This document shows positions 1-31,564 of a DNA stretch of 64,000 bases, piece after piece (the stretch's first letter is position 1; each line of letters begins with the position of its first letter). Both the position numbers and the translations under genes were made by a program. The notes beneath the pieces were generated by a model that did no database searches, was not told where the DNA came from, and saw nothing but the letters and a program-made list of their open reading frames with translations. Source of the stretch: Enchytraeus crypticus (Eukaryota; Annelida; Clitellata; Enchytraeida; Enchytraeidae); assembly GCA_905160935.1 (NCBI GenBank), contig CAJHZI010000274.1:781001-845000 (forward strand), in the 5' to 3' direction.

Positions 1-257
1 AACGTCCCTTTTCAATGTCGTTATTTGCTTAAAAAAGAACGACTGACATTTCGAAAATCCTTGTTGAAATTGATTTTTGCACTTTTCTCTTGGAAATGCT
101 GTAATTTCGTAACTACTGAAAATATTTCAACCAAATTGGCAGATTTTACGCAGAAATTCTTCTCCGAGAAGCTCAGAGAATTTTGTACAAATATTTTGAG
201 TTTTGTTAAAGTTATTGCGATTTCGTTAGGGGATCATTTTGTTTGCCCCAGTCTGTA
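1..257. mobile_element. Arm of palindromic mariner-like element 1, cut by the window edge
   Basis: This is homologous, in inverted orientation, to the left arm of the element at 22432-23191, sharing its tip (CCCCAGTCTGTATA here), the CGATTTCGTTAGGGGATCAT block and the deeper AACGACTGACATTTCG block. The copies are diverged, so both are old. Non-coding. Confidence 0.7.
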
Positions 258-1463
258 TATGCTATATATAGGCCAATTTTAATGTGCAGGTATGTAACAT
301 ATATTAATTATTGTTTCAACCTACAAAGGGCTACATGTACCTACCATAGGCATTTTGGAGCCTGAACCCTTAGTTGAAAATAATATTTTAGCCATTAATA
401 ATTCAATGATGAAAATTTATGTAGGTAAATATTAATTTTACTATAGCAAATTTTCCTCTTTCATAGGCATTATTACATAAATGTGTATGAATTTATTTGA
501 GAACATTGTCTGCTCCAATTATATCATAATACATGTATCTCTTTAAATTAAGGAATTGTTAAGCTTTAACTTAAAATATTTCAACTAGATTAAAACCCGT
601 AGAAGGTTGTTTCTCAGGCAAGCTTGCTATCGGCTCAAATATCGAATATTTTGATTTAATTACTTAATTAATTTTATTTCAACTTGTACATCAATATCAT
701 AGACTGGATCATTGGCTGGAACCAGTGGCGAAGTCGGTAAGATACTCGGCCGCGGATCAGCATGTGCTGAGTTCAAACCCTGGGCTCGCCCGTCACTGAC
801 ATCGCTTTCGAGTGAGGAAACTGACGTTAACCTTAGCTTTTATATAGCATCATAAGAGTGCCACTTAGCGCAAAATCAAGGATAAACCTTGAGCTTAGGG
901 CACTTTAAAGAACCCTTTGTGAAAAAAACAAAAAAACAAAAGTTAAAATCTTTAAAATATAGCACAAAATAAAATCTGGTTTCAATTTAGATGCAAGTTA
1001 ATGACAAAGATTAAAAAATTTAACCATACAATGGAGTCTGTATTAAAATATTAGCAGTACACTTAAACAGTTAAAGATTCATGCTATAGAAGGGCTTACA
1101 ACAATATAAGTTCCACTTGAAAACTAGATAATCTGATAAGTCTTCAAATATTATGAAACTCTTTCATGCAACAATGGATTTAGATGACTATTCTCTAAGA
1201 GAGCTCCAAGTTTTATTAACGTGAAAGATGAAAGAATGGACGCCTACGTTTGAATGTAGGCTCCTTTAGATAATTATAATTTAAGACGACCAGTGTGTCA
1301 CCGCTTTTTCGAGACTCGTGGTGTTGAAACCTTAGCCAAATGTACCTCAACTAGGTTATATATGAAGTTTTTGATAATGACATGTAGATTAATTATTAGT
1401 CCCGGTTAGAAAGTGTTGAATTGATGGGAGTATTAGAAATTACATTATATAATGTTGATTAAC
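257..1463. other. Arrestin intron beyond exon 4, mostly without features
   Basis: Apart from SINE-A at 711-941 I see nothing in this stretch; the next arrestin exon is not here. Confidence 0.6.
711..941 (+). mobile_element. SINE-A, tRNA-derived, best copy
   Basis: The pol III A box TGGCGAAGTCGG (725-736) and a B-box-like GAGTTCAAACCC (~770-781) sit at tRNA spacing. GGGCTCGCCCGTCACTGACA, GAGGAAACTGACGTTAACC and an A-rich end (~941) follow. About 230 bp. Confidence 0.75.
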
Positions 1464-20007
<18,544 letters not shown>

Positions 20008-22100
20008 GGCGGTATCAGTTAAAATACGGTAACGCGATATTTACTTGAAATTCTTGAAACTGAGAAACTTACTGCGGTACACGATACAGTGCAACATCAA
20101 ATAGAAATATTGCAAAATCGACAACGTTCTCACTATGCTGACGCGGAATAATCAACCATATACATGTATCTGAAAATTCGATGAGTTTAATTTATTCAAA
20201 CTTTAAACAAGAGCATTATATGGATTATTTTAGTTGATTGAAGGACACGTAAACAGATCCATACAACTGTTAGGAGCGTAAATAATCAGACAAAAATTAG
20301 TCAATAATTGCATATTAGCAGCCCAAACTTTGTTTATCATCTCTCTATTGTAATAATTTAATAACCTTCATCAATGACAAATATAGGTTTATAATCGTTT
20401 TCTACGGCAGAAAGTAAAATAGTAGACTAGAAATAAAACTTCATTTGAATTTTTCATCTATTTCACTTTTATTTGGCCTACTTATGTTTAGTTCTGGCTT
20501 TTGGCTTGATTTTGATTTCACAATGCTCGAATTTGTTATGGATAACGATAGTATTCAAATTGTTGAACCTCTGCAGCCCAATGTTCAATTTTTTCGACAA
20601 AAATTTCAACCAATTTTTTTAAAATCTCGTAATCTTTATATCAAGATGACTATAAAATATAAGTATTAGGCCTACATCAGGCTTAAACTACAAACTCATA
20701 GTTTATTACGCTTAAATTATAACTGAAATGAATTGTAGCTCTTTAACAAAATAATAAACTAAATTTGTAGTGCTAAGTACTAATTATCAAAAGTAAGGTT
20801 AAGTTATCTATTCATTTATCAAATTTAAATCCCTATGCACATTTTATTTAAATCTTTTCCTAAGTAAAGAGGCCTCCGGAGATTATCCATTGCATTCATC
20901 TGTACTTGTTTTAATTGACTCTTGCATAATTCTTGCAGTTTTTGATTATGTTATTCTCAATTTGGCAGGATAAATTGTTGAAACTTTGAAAAATTAATTG
21001 AGCCATATACATGTAGGTCTATGATAAAAGTGTGTTTGATGGGCCCAGCTGAAAATTGGTTTTAGAAAGGTGCGACCGGTCCTTGGTTGCCCACTCAACT
21101 AAATATAATTTCTCTTAACTATTGAACTCCATTACACAAATTGCAATACAAATTGTAAATAAACTGGGCATTAAATATACATGTATAGGCCTATGTTTCA
21201 TATTCTCTACTTTGAAATGGTTAGCATTATACTTTCATGAAAAAATACCGTTAATAAACGTTAAGTATACCGCATATCTACTAAATTCCACAACTTCTAA
21301 TCTGTGATCGTATTAAACAAGAAAGTTGCTAATTCATTGCGTACAAATACGAGAGTTTTATTTAAATTTACGACGCCGTGTTTCAACTGCTACAAGAAGA
21401 TTAACAAGCTGTTGCAGGTAGCTGACACAACCCGTCACACTGTCTTTTGACAGAGCTTCTCAGCGTTAGCTTCATGCAGTCAACGTGATGAGCTTTTAAT
21501 AGCACGACAAGACAAATCCTATCCCAGCGGCCCTGAAGTAAAATGTCACACTTTTCCTTTACATCTTTTAAAATCATTCTTTTAAATCACATGACAAACG
21601 CACGAATGATAGTTTCCTTGCTGTAGCTCTTTTTGTGTCTTTTCTTTATTTTCTTTCCATGACTATAAGTTATCGTTTTGTATAAATTTTGAATGTAGCC
21701 TACCTATTCCTGCTTAGTTATTCATTGTTTACATGTATGTATATTATTATACTCATATGCTGTAAACTTATATCGAATTATATATTTTATATATAGTATT
21801 TTCATTGTAGGCTATATAAAAAGTTATTTTATGCTATGCGAGAAATCTTGCATAATTATATAACTGCCAAAATATCATGATTGTCATTGTTTTCAAGCCT
21901 TCTTGACGTGTTCTCTCTCTCTCTCTCTCTCATTTCCTTTTATGTTCTTTCAGTTGTAGGCCTACTTCTCTATATATGTGATTAGCGCGTAGCTTTCTGC
22001 AACCAATCATTCAATTTAAATTTTATAATAATGTATCTTTCAATGAGGACACATACAGACATTTTCCCGCAGCTCCCAGAAAACAATATTTTGAGAGCAT
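20008..22100. other. Upstream of arrestin: no gene seen
   Basis: AT-rich unique sequence with several TAGGCCTA words. On the minus strand a possible 5'UTR acceptor (TGTACCGCAG, near 20072) precedes the arrestin ATG. No TATA box stands out. Confidence 0.5.
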
Positions 22101-22340
22101 ATAGTAGTAGTAGTAATAGTAGTACATACTGTATGTTTATTTAGAAATTCATCAAACATCGACAAATAATTGTGAAAACAGAAAAATCAGCAGACAAAAG
22201 TGAGAATCAACATATGTAGCATCAAACAGAAACTAAAATTTGCTCACCACGGCCATCAGAGAGGGTACTGAAGTACTCTATCGAGCTGACCACCGCAGTA
22301 AACAAAGAAAGAAGGAGATCGAAGAAACACTAAAGTTTTG
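22101..22340 (-). mobile_element. Possible LINE 3' end with (TAC)n tail
   Basis: A (GTA)n tract (22101-22130) is followed by TGTTTATTTAGAAATTCATC and GCTCACCACGGCCATCAGAG, compatible with a LINE 3'UTR read on the minus strand. No coding part. Weak. Confidence 0.25.
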
Positions 22341-22431
22341 TTTAAAACATGACAACAGTAATATGTTACGTATATGTCACTAGGATTGTAAATAGATTAC
22401 CCAAAATAATATATGATACGATTATCTAATA

Positions 22432-23191
22432 TACAGACTGGGGCAAAAAAAATAATCCCCTAGCGAAATCTCAATAACTTTAAGAAAACTCCAAATATCT
22501 CTACGAAATTTACGGAGCTTCTAGGGGAGGAATTTTTGCTTATATAGGCCTACTGCAAATTTGATGACAATATTAGTTACGAAATTACAGCATTTCTACG
22601 AGAAAAGTGCTAAAACCAATTTTAGCAAGGCTTTTCGAAATGTCAGTCGTTCCTTTTAAAGATAATAACGACCCTGAAAAGAGCCGTTTACTTAAATGGT
22701 GGAGTTTAAGCCTGCACTACCTTGTTAGCTACTCCAGTAGAAGATGCTTAACATTCGTTCTTCTGTTAAAATTATTCTTAAATTTTGAAGAAAATGTCTA
22801 GTACTTTTATTTAAAAAAGCCTTGTTAAAATTGATTTTAACATTTTCTCGACGAACGCTGCATTTTTTGTTACTTCTGAATATATTTTCACCAAATTTGC
22901 AGGATATGTGTAGAAATTCCTCCGCAGGAAACTCCGAAAATTTTGTAAAATTAATTGAGTTTTGTCCAAGTTATTTAGACTTTTGGTAAAAACGCCTTGT
23001 TAAAACTGATTTTGCACTCTTTTCGTAGAAACGCTGCAATATTTTTCCTGCTCAATAGATTTTCATCAAATTTGCAGAATATACGCAGATATTCCTCCCC
23101 TAGAAGCTCCGTAAATTTCGTAGAGATATTTTGAGTTTTCTTAAAGTTTTTGAGATTTCGCTAGGGGATTATTTTTGTGCCCCAATCTGTA
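22432..23191. mobile_element. Palindromic element 1 (mariner/Tc1-like MITE or foldback), 760 bp
   Basis: Left tip TACAGACTGGGGCAAAAAAA and right tip TTTTTGTGCCCCAATCTGTA are inverted repeats that stay alignable for about 200 bp, with TA at the outer ends. The tip style and the TA target fit Tc1/mariner elements (family knowledge). The right arm is doubled: a diverged copy of the arm at about 22816-22985 precedes the terminal one at about 22990-23191. There is no transposase frame; it would need one in trans. Confidence 0.8.
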
Positions 23192-23861
23192 TATCAGATT
23201 TTAAATAGTAATTCAATAATTACCACGATTCCATAAGAAAAAGTCTATATGACACCTTAATAGGAAGGAGCTAGCGCAGGAGATAATTAGCGGTTATAAA
23301 TATTGCATATTAAATAGTCATATAGACTTCAAAAGATACGTTATCATAAATATTAAATACACTGCAAAATATTTCAACCACACAATTAAATTATGTAGTA
23401 AGCCTAGTGATTTATAACTAGGCCTAATAATATTTTGGAACTATCATTTCAAATTCTAATTAGGCCCGGTATAAATGTTAAGAAATTGACAGTGCAAATC
23501 TATCCAAAGTATGTAGACTTCTATTTGATATAGGCTAGAAGAATATTCTTGGACCCTAAATGAGCTGTAGTTACAAGGGGGAAATGATTCTGGAGTTAGC
23601 AGATATGTTCTAGTAAACAGGTTTGATAATAACATCAATTATCATTACGAGGGTCAACGGTGCCGAACTGATAACATTTCTGGTATACTTCTGGAATAGT
23701 TGTAGGCCTACATTCTCTTCCAGTGTTCTGCAAAGTTGGAGGTCCAAATATATACATGTATATTCCTGTTCGTATTCAACTTTAAGCTACACAAAGAACA
23801 ATCCATCGGTTGGTTACAAAGTATATAAATATATCCCTTCACAAAAGTCTTTATGTAGCAA

Positions 23862-24006
23862 CCAAATGTAGCCTATAGATTGAGAAACTATGGCTTCGGA
23901 GATGGTTTTCATTTCCCTTCCTCAGTTCTTGCTCAGTCGCCTCAAACGGCGTGTGAAGTTTACTGTTGGTCTATTCAACATTATCCCTGACACAACATGG
24001 GAAATG
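23862..24006 (-). mobile_element. SINE-C head half
   Basis: TGTAGCCTATAGATTGAGAA, TTTCCCTTCCTCAGTTC, CTCAGTCGCCTCAAACGG, TGACACAACATGGGAAA. A (GA)n tract follows at 24020. Confidence 0.6.
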
Positions 24007-24851
24007 CAAAGTTTATAGAAGAGAGAGAGAGAGAAGGTTTATTTGATCAAAACACAGCATATACCATGCAAAATGAAAACAAACACACGGAAATAGTCAA
24101 ATTGAATAGAAAGCAAAATAATATAGAAGAAAATGCGAAAAATGGAAAATAACATCACTCAAACGAATTAAGCAGAGACAGAAACAATAGGCCATCAAAG
24201 AGAACGAGAAGCATATTGGAGCATACTTTTGTAGAAGTACATGTTTAATAATCAGTTGTCGGTCTAACCTTTTAAACGAGTCTTTTATATTTCTACCTGA
24301 CGCCATCGTTGCAGGAAAAAATAGATCATTTTTTAGCAGAATAGTGGATATTGGAGATTATAATGTCTGTCCGAGAACTTTCAACTTTCTCATAAAAAGC
24401 TATTGATAAAAAAATCGGCGAAAAGTGGCGAAATCTGGTGAATAAAGATTAAATCGAACCTGCTCAGGCAATCTACAAAGGCCTATCCGTAACATCCACA
24501 TATCCATAAAATCGAAACGTATCCAAAAATAGACACATTCAGCCTAGGCTAAACAGAAATCTTCTTCAAATATATTTCATTATCAATTAATAGCAAACAG
24601 AACAAGTAATACATACGCATCGCAATACTTTCACTGATATAAAATAGATCAGTTGGCTACTAGTGGAATGATTAACAATATGCTGCATACATAATAATGG
24701 TAGGCCCCTAATCAAAAAATAAATATAATAAAATAAAATAAATTTATTAATAAATGAAATATTTATATATAAATATATAAATAAATAAAAATATTAAGCA
24801 TTTATATCAATGAACGAATTAGTAACCGAATGTAGCATATATAATGATGAC

Positions 24852-25053
24852 AATCATCATCATAGTCATCTTCCCTTGGGTCCCAATTTATCCAGTGTCG
24901 GGATTAGAAAATTTTCTAGTAATTTCTGGAGCCCATGCGCTCACCTACCATCGCCCTTTCTGACGTTGGTTTGGATCTTAGTGATTTGTCGCCTTTTACG
25001 ACACATACAGTCCACGTTGTTCTATTCTTCATAGCCGTGACCCAACGCTGAAA
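24852..25053 (-). mobile_element. SINE-D
   Basis: CATCATCATAGTCATCTTCC, CCAGTGTCGGGATTAG, CCCTTTCTGACGTTGGTTTG, CGCCTTTTACGACACATAC. Internal deletion relative to 18768-19044. Confidence 0.65.
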
Positions 25054-25521
25054 ATTTAATTAGGCCTATGATGCTATTCGAAATAAATAGGCTACCTCTA
25101 ACCTGACGATCAAATGACTTATCGAAATGGTTTTAGTATTTATTAAATCAAAGTTAATCCGGAAAATTGCTCCCAATACAGTGCTTCATGAAAAGGGATG
25201 AACTAGTAAAATTCTTAATTCTTAATGTAGGCCTAGTGAGAAAGATTTGTTAACTTTAGTGCATCTTAGAATAGAGCCAGAATCATAAAATATTAAAAAT
25301 AGTAAATATTGAAATTATTTCCGTATACAAGTTCGTGTCTACGAAGGAACTGTTATGCAGCAAAGCTAGGTCAACGACTACCAAGTGCAGTATTGTTGAG
25401 TTTCTGCATAAATGCCAGTGCAAAAACCATAGTTGGTCAAGTATTTAAATTATCGTTGTAAACCTTAATCAAATCAAATTTTTGCTTTAATGTCAGCATT
25501 TCCTTGATATTCCTTCTTTGA

Positions 25522-25878
25522 TCTCTCTTCAGTGCACTGCCAAGTGGCAGGTTCAAGGTACATATTCATACTCAAAGTCTGCTTTCGCGCTCCATAAGAG
25601 CACTCCTTAGATCAACAAGTTAATCCATTCACAAATGCCTTATCCATACCTTATGTAGTCTATAGCTTGAGAAAACATGACTTCTAAGGTGGTTTCCCGT
25701 TGCCTTCCTCAGTTAAGTGGATAAATTACCATTTAATCCTGGAGGAAAATATTTCATGGTGAGGTGGGTCCCCTCCGGCCATCCTCCTGCCTATAGTCGC
25801 CTCTTACGTACACGCGGCAGATTGTTTGCGGTTGCCCTATTCTGCAGTGGTCCAACCGCACCCGAGCATAACACGGGG
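25522..25878 (-). mobile_element. SINE-C, full-length copy
   Basis: The reverse orientation of the family: CTCTTCAGTGCACTGCCAAG ... GTTTCCCGTTGCCTTCCTCA ... GCCCTATTCTGCAGTGGTCC ... GAGCATAACACGGGG. It includes the central block present in 2083-2461 but missing from most other copies. Confidence 0.8.
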
Positions 25879-26413
25879 CAAATATGATATGTGTTGATAT
25901 GCCTTCTCTGATATGTGTGTAGAATTCAATGGCAGTTACATAATCCTCTCCAGTTTCCACGTAATAAATTCAACAAAGGTAATTTAAACTTATACGATGT
26001 TGTATATTCGCGCAGACCTTTATCGTACTGCTTTGTAAATAAGTTCACAGCGGCAACATAATATCTGAAGGAATAATTAAATTGTTAGCATATTGCTGTG
26101 ACAAAAATTATTTAATTGCATGAAATCATCTCTGTATATTCAGTACGATAATGAAATTAATTTACAGGTAGCGATGAAAAGGTTATCTATATACAAACGA
26201 AGTAGTCCTATCTAGGATCTGCTCCAGTGTTACAAGGATAATATCAGAGTCAGCTCAACTAGGATTCGAGGTTCCGGTTTTCTCCTTACCATGAAAGTGC
26301 ACTGGATCAATTTAACAATTACGTTTTAACGAAGATTCATATAAGTCGAACACTTTATGATTTCTAAGCTTCAACCGATTTTTGAACTACATGTACATGT
26401 ACTTCATTATCTA

Positions 26414-26560
26414 ATCATCATCATCATCTTCCCTTAAATCCCAATTTAACCAGGGTCGGGATACGAATAGGCCTTCTCCAGTCCTCCCTGTCCCACACCA
26501 TATTATCAGTCAATCCCCTATTTTTCTTAGTACTTCACTATCTAATCTGTTTCAAAAATG
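26414..26560 (-). mobile_element. SINE-D 3' half
   Basis: ATCATCATCATCTTCCCTTA, CCAGGGTCGGGATACGAATA, TCCTCCCTGTCCCACACCAT, then lost. A LINE-E tail starts ~40 bp further on. Confidence 0.65.
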
Positions 26561-26597
26561 TTGTTGAGATAACATTCTCGTCGTTTTTACTTTTTTT

Positions 26598-26601
26598 AGA
26601 A

Positions 26602-26639
<38 letters not shown>

Positions 26640-26745
26640 GTGCACTACACACTGGCATGGCCATGGCATATAACGCCTCCAGTCATCTCTATCTTCCATT
26701 TTCCTCTTCATGTCCACATGCGAGTGGATCTCTAAATCATATGTA
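26598..26745 (-). mobile_element. LINE-E 3' end
   Basis: A (CT)n tail, TTAGTGCACTACACACTGGC, and the ATATAACGCCTCCAGTC...CCACATGCGAGTGGATC coding tail in reverse. Only the last ~140 bp are kept. Confidence 0.7.
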
Positions 26746-27008
26746 ATATTCCTTTTAATATACCATTATTCTTCGGGGATTCTGCTTGCGACGAAGTGGG
26801 CCCAATGCCTTCCTCAGCTTCGACTAACATTTACTGGGCAGGGGCGTCATTCCCTGAGAAAACTATCCTGTTTACCCTTAAACAATCCTGTATACCCTTG
26901 TTGAGAAACCATAAGATATAATATCGTGAATTTTCGTTCACGACTTGTGAAGACTAGCCTTTGTTATTAAGTAAAATTTAATGTTACAGTTACAGCTGTG
27001 ATGATGAG

Positions 27009-27590
27009 TTATCCATTCAGTCGAAGCCGACTCTTGGACACTTTATGAACTATCTGTCTCCATGTATCACGATTTCTTACTGCCTCCCTCAAATCCGCTA
27101 TGCTGGTGTTGAGGTCTCATTCTACAGTATCAGGCCGACGCGTTCTTTGACGACCTTTCCTCCTTTTTCCACTGACCTGTCCTAGCATAATTGATATCTC
27201 AATTGAACTCGCTCGCATGACATGTCCAAAGTATGACAACCTTTGCTTTGCGATCTTCCCTTCAAGAGAAATACTTGGTTTTATGCTATCTAGCACATCT
27301 CTATTGTTAACTTTAGCCGTCCACGGGACTCGTAACACGCGTCTCCAACACCAAAGCTCGAAAGCGTCGATGCTCCTTCTATCCGCCTTTTTTAGCGTCC
27401 AACTTTCGCTTCCATATGTGGCAATTGGGAAGACTATCGCATTGACTAACCTGCATTTGGTAACGAGGCTTATGTCCTTACTCTTCCAAATTTTCATCAT
27501 GCCAGTCATCGCAGTGCTCCCCATTGCTATCCGCCGTTTTATCTCTGGTCCTGATTCTCCGTCACGGACGATTTTTTAAAAAGTACAGTT
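27009..27590 (-). mobile_element. RTE-like LINE 3' fragment
   Basis: The frame from about 27590 down reads IVRDGESGPEIKRRIAMGST, then FPIATYGSESWTLKKADRR, FELWCWRRVLRVPWT, and FGHVMRASSIE, typical of the C-terminal domain of RTE/BovB-type endonuclease-reverse transcriptases. One in-frame TGA (27116-27114, in DTVE*DLNTS) interrupts it. The frame then runs on through LREAVRNRDTWRQIVHKVSK to the natural TAA at 27011-27009, followed by CTCATCATCACAGC. The near-intact frame makes this one of the younger LINE pieces here. Confidence 0.85.
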
Positions 27591-27896
27591 ACAGCTGTAC
27601 TGTTGAGCAATTGTGTAACAGGAGATTAGTTATAAAAAGGAGGCGAAGAATTCAGTGCACTAGGATCATCTGCGAAGATTTTAATTTATACTTTCGATTA
27701 ACTTTGATTCAGGATAGGCCTAATGCCATGGTGGTAATTCTTGCTACAAAGCAGCTGTTAAATATTGTAGTTATAAATTATTGAAAGTTTTTATTATTAT
27801 TATTATTTAATATAAAATAATAAATTATTATTATCATATCATTATTTAAGTCCAAATATTCTAGTCATTGTTTCTTTAAAAGAATACCTAAAGTTC

Positions 27897-27898
<2 letters not shown>

Positions 27899-27939
<41 letters not shown>

Positions 27940-28038
27940 GTGTATATGTATATATATACATGTATACTGTATATATATATATAATATTATATATATATAT
28001 ACATGTATATATGCACAGTATATATACATGTATATACA

Positions 28039-28092
<54 letters not shown>
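27899..28092. repeat. (TA)n tract with TACATGTATA and ACTGTATATA words
   Basis: Two pure TA tracts (27900-27936 and 28040-28091) with palindromic TA-rich words between. Confidence 0.95.
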
Positions 28093-28094
<2 letters not shown>

Positions 28095-29029
28095 TGTATT
28101 TACTCATTTACATATAATTAATCATACTTAAATACTTACTTTTATGTACATAAATATTTTCCGCGTGGTATACACATATGGTATTAAAAGTTCTAGATAC
28201 AACTTAAAATTATAATTAACTACAACGTTAGTTTAACTTTAAACTATTCGAATTGAGCTGATGCTGTTTCGGCCGTTACCTTTAGCTTTCACAAATCAGT
28301 GCAGTCAAGAACTTTCATTGCTATTTTAATAAATTATAGAGTAGGTATAATTAAATGAGATTCAAGTGATAACAAACTAAATGAAATTAAATTTATTTTT
28401 CAGATTCAGTGAGCCTTCTTTAACTGTAATATTATCTGCATCACAGCCAATTTAATAAGACAGACATCGTCATTCAATTTTCCATTTTTGTACGTGATAT
28501 TGCTTAAAAAATCCCAACACCTTAAATCTACAATAGCTTGAATGCATTTAAGAAAACCACACTTAGGTCAAAGAAGAGATTTTAAATGAAAAACCACTTA
28601 GGAGTTGGTAATTCGTCAATGAAAAAGGGCATCACTGCCAAATTTTAATTAGAGAGATCTTTAAATCAGCTAACCAGCTTGGCAAAAGAGTCTACTAATT
28701 GCAAGGATACACATTACTCAGCTGACTATTTCTAAAATAATTGCCTGAGACCCGCTGTCTGACAGTCTCCAAAGAGATAGATTATAAAGAGCTAAGGAGC
28801 TATGCAGTGTGAATGTGACTAGGATCAGGACGAACTCTCTCCTATGACCTCAAAGCCTGCAAGAGAAAACATCATCATTGTGCAGACATCATGAAGCTTG
28901 CGGAAGAATGAAAGTGACAAGTAATCGTAAACAACAGTCGACTATCGTCATAATTACGAGTATTATTACAATACGTGGGCCCTGTAGATTTCATCAAAGC
29001 GCAATATTGTGTCTTTAACGAAGTTTGGT
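28093..29029. other. No gene or repeat recognised
   Basis: Unique AT-rich sequence; 28740-28960 is higher in GC but has no usable frame. Confidence 0.5.
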
Positions 29030-29300
29030 ATCTCTCTCTCTCACTAGTGTTCTTCCAAGTGGCAAGTCCAATGTAAGCATTTCTACTCAGATTCTGCTTT
29101 CACGCTCCGTAATGAGCACTCCATAGATCAATAAGCTAATCCCCTCACAATGGTTACGATTTACCCATATCTTATGTAGCCTATAGCTTGGGGTAAATAT
29201 GTCTTCTGATATGGCTTCCCGTTGCCTTCCTCAGTCGTCTCTTATGACACTAGCAAGTAACGGATGTTCTATTCTTCAGTGTCTCGGACACAACACGGGA
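29030..29300 (-). mobile_element. SINE-C, complete short form
   Basis: (CT)n, CACTAGTGTTCTTCCAAGTG, CTTATGTAGCCTATAGCTTG, CCCGTTGCCTTCCTCAGTCG, GTCTCGGACACAACACGGG. It lacks the central block of 2083-2461. Confidence 0.75.
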
Positions 29301-29549
29301 AACTTGGTATCTGTAAAACTTCTAAAACCAAGTTCGTAAAGAATATGACAGCCAGAAGCTAAATGTAATCAATAGATACATGTATGTCTGAATTTAGTTT
29401 TGGATACGTTGCCGACATATAAAAGGAAGTACTTTATTTGGTACGACTTCAGATTTAAAGACTGACATACTGACAGAAGGATGAGTGGCAACTTTATGTA
29501 ACATTACGGTATGGTAGAACATTTTAATAAAAAGCTATAAAGCCGACGT

Positions 29550-29665
29550 TAACGTTAGTTTCATCTCTAGCAAGCTATATCAGTCACGGACGAGCTCAGG
29601 CTTTGAACCGCGGACATACTGATCTGTGGTCAAATATCTTACCGACATCTCCACTAGTCCCAGCG
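29550..29665 (-). mobile_element. SINE-A
   Basis: CCGACGTTAACGTTAGTTTC, GAGCTCAGGCTTTGAACCGC, AAATATCTTACCGACATCTC CACTAG. Confidence 0.6.
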
Positions 29666-30239
29666 ATGAAATTATTTCACAGCAAAGATACGCTTAAATA
29701 GAGCTCTTAGTCCCTCGACATGCACTTGTACACTCTCTGAAATAATTCCTCTCGTAATCATCTGAGTTGTGGTTTCACGTCGTTAGATACGCATCAGATA
29801 TCAAGGACTCAGTTCCATATCCCGCAATAATGAAATTCTGATCCAGTTAGTTCCGCAATCATCGCTCACATCCAGGATGCTTTATTAGCCATGTGGGCAA
29901 CGTGAAGTATCGAAATGCCTCAAGTTTACCTGTGTTAGAATAACTTCAACATCTTTAGAACTTCTTCACTTGAATTAAAGAGGAAAAGTAGTAGTAGTTG
30001 TTTTCTATGCTAGTAATATTGTTAGCAATGTCATTTTCTGATATTTATTTTAATGATGAAGCTAAATAAATACAAAAAATTAAATTAATTATTGTATTAA
30101 GTAATTAGGGTTTAATTAATCTAGTCATTTTTTAAAATTAATTTGTACAAATAGTCGCAATATGCGTTTTATCACAAGTTGTATAAAATTAATGTTAATC
30201 AATCAAACAAATATTAAAGAATGTTTCTTAGTGCACCAA

Positions 30240-30415
30240 ATGTTGTCGTTATACATGTATATTTTCCTTAATATTTGCATCTATATGGGTCTATTTACTT
30301 TAGTTTGCTGTTTATCAAGAGCGACGGACGAGAGTCACTCCAGAGATATTGTATCCATGCTTCAGGAGCTATCCGATGACATGAATTGCACGAGGCACCT
30401 CCAGGAGTCTTCCAC
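30240..30415 (+). CDS. Candidate first coding exon of an unknown secreted protein
   Basis: The ATG at 30240 (AAA context) opens a signal-peptide-like start: MLSLYMYIFLNICIYMG, LFTLVCCLS. Hydrophilic RATDESHSRDIVSMLQELSD and DMNCTRHLQESS follow, then a strong donor AC|GTGAGT at 30416. The segment from 30306 is clearly richer in GC than its flanks and is preceded by an acceptor-like TTTACTTTAG, so it may instead be an internal exon 30306-30415. I do not recognise the protein; a hormone or neuropeptide precursor would fit the layout, but this is inference. No following exon was identified. Confidence 0.4.
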
Positions 30416-30499
30416 GTGAGTGTGAACATCGATTATCCGCTAACACGAGCTGTCTTCGATTGTTATGAAACATGTTTCGATTTCTGTCACTGCAGTACC

Positions 30500-30680
30500 T
30501 CATATTATTTATATTTATATATTATAGTATTATATTTATATTATTTATATTATTATATTTATATTATTTATATTATTATATTTATATTATTTATATTATT
30601 ATATTTGTATTATTTATATTATTATATATATATTTATTATATTTATATTTGTATACTATTATATATATATTTATATAAAT
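30500..30680. repeat. (TTATATTATTATATTTA)n AT-rich tandem
   Basis: An 18-base unit repeated several times, 85 bp after the candidate secreted-protein exon. Confidence 0.85.
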
Positions 30681-31564
30681 GACATTCATACTATGACATT
30701 GGGATGACTAAGACAATTTTAACTATCGTCGACTAACTCACTTATTAACGAGCATACTGTCGATCAATCAAAGCAGTTTATTCGATCTTAGCGGTTTTGT
30801 GTAGCAAGGTACTTTTGCCCAATGAATGAACTTGCTTGTATGTTTTGTGGGATTTAGTTCACTATCGTAGACAGTATAATGTTAGAAAACGAAACTTAAC
30901 AGTGATTTGAATTGTTTTCTTTTCAGTTCCTTCAAAATGCAATGAAATTCTAATAAAGTAATAATACGGCTCGTGAGAAAATCATAAAAATGAATAAAAA
31001 TTACTTTCATTTACACTACGCTAATTTCACTGAAAATGGAACAAAAGAAGCATTTCATGCATCGACAACATTTCATTCTTATTTGTATAAACTGTATGTT
31101 AGATTCTAACGTAGTTGAATCCAGACCTACGACATTAGATTATACCTTTCATTTGATCGGGCAATTGCATAGTGGAGTGGCTTTCTAATTTAAAATAAAA
31201 CTTAAACCACCTTTGCAATGTATATGTTAATGCAATGTATTTCTTATGCTGTCAGAACTAAAAAAGACTATTCCATCGATTTTTAGAGCAAATTTTCGAC
31301 TTGACGCAGATGTCATATAACCGAATTTTATTCTACCATTCAGAGGTGGCGATCCTGCCGGACCTACCTATTATACGTCGCGAGACATAAAGCGAGACTC
31401 TAAAATCTACTTTTATTTCCTAATCTTCCGCGATTTAACGTTTGGGGATTAACCGATTGAATCCTCCAAGTCGATAAGTTCACTGCTCGGAAATTTCTGT
31501 ATATTTCTACATCTGCGCGTTAGCTTGACTTTAAATGGTACCCACATTCATCAATAACTGGATT

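Noticed and set aside
27217-27784. Plus-strand frames of 120 and 86 codons
   Set aside because: Antisense shadows of the RTE-like LINE on the minus strand, or flank.
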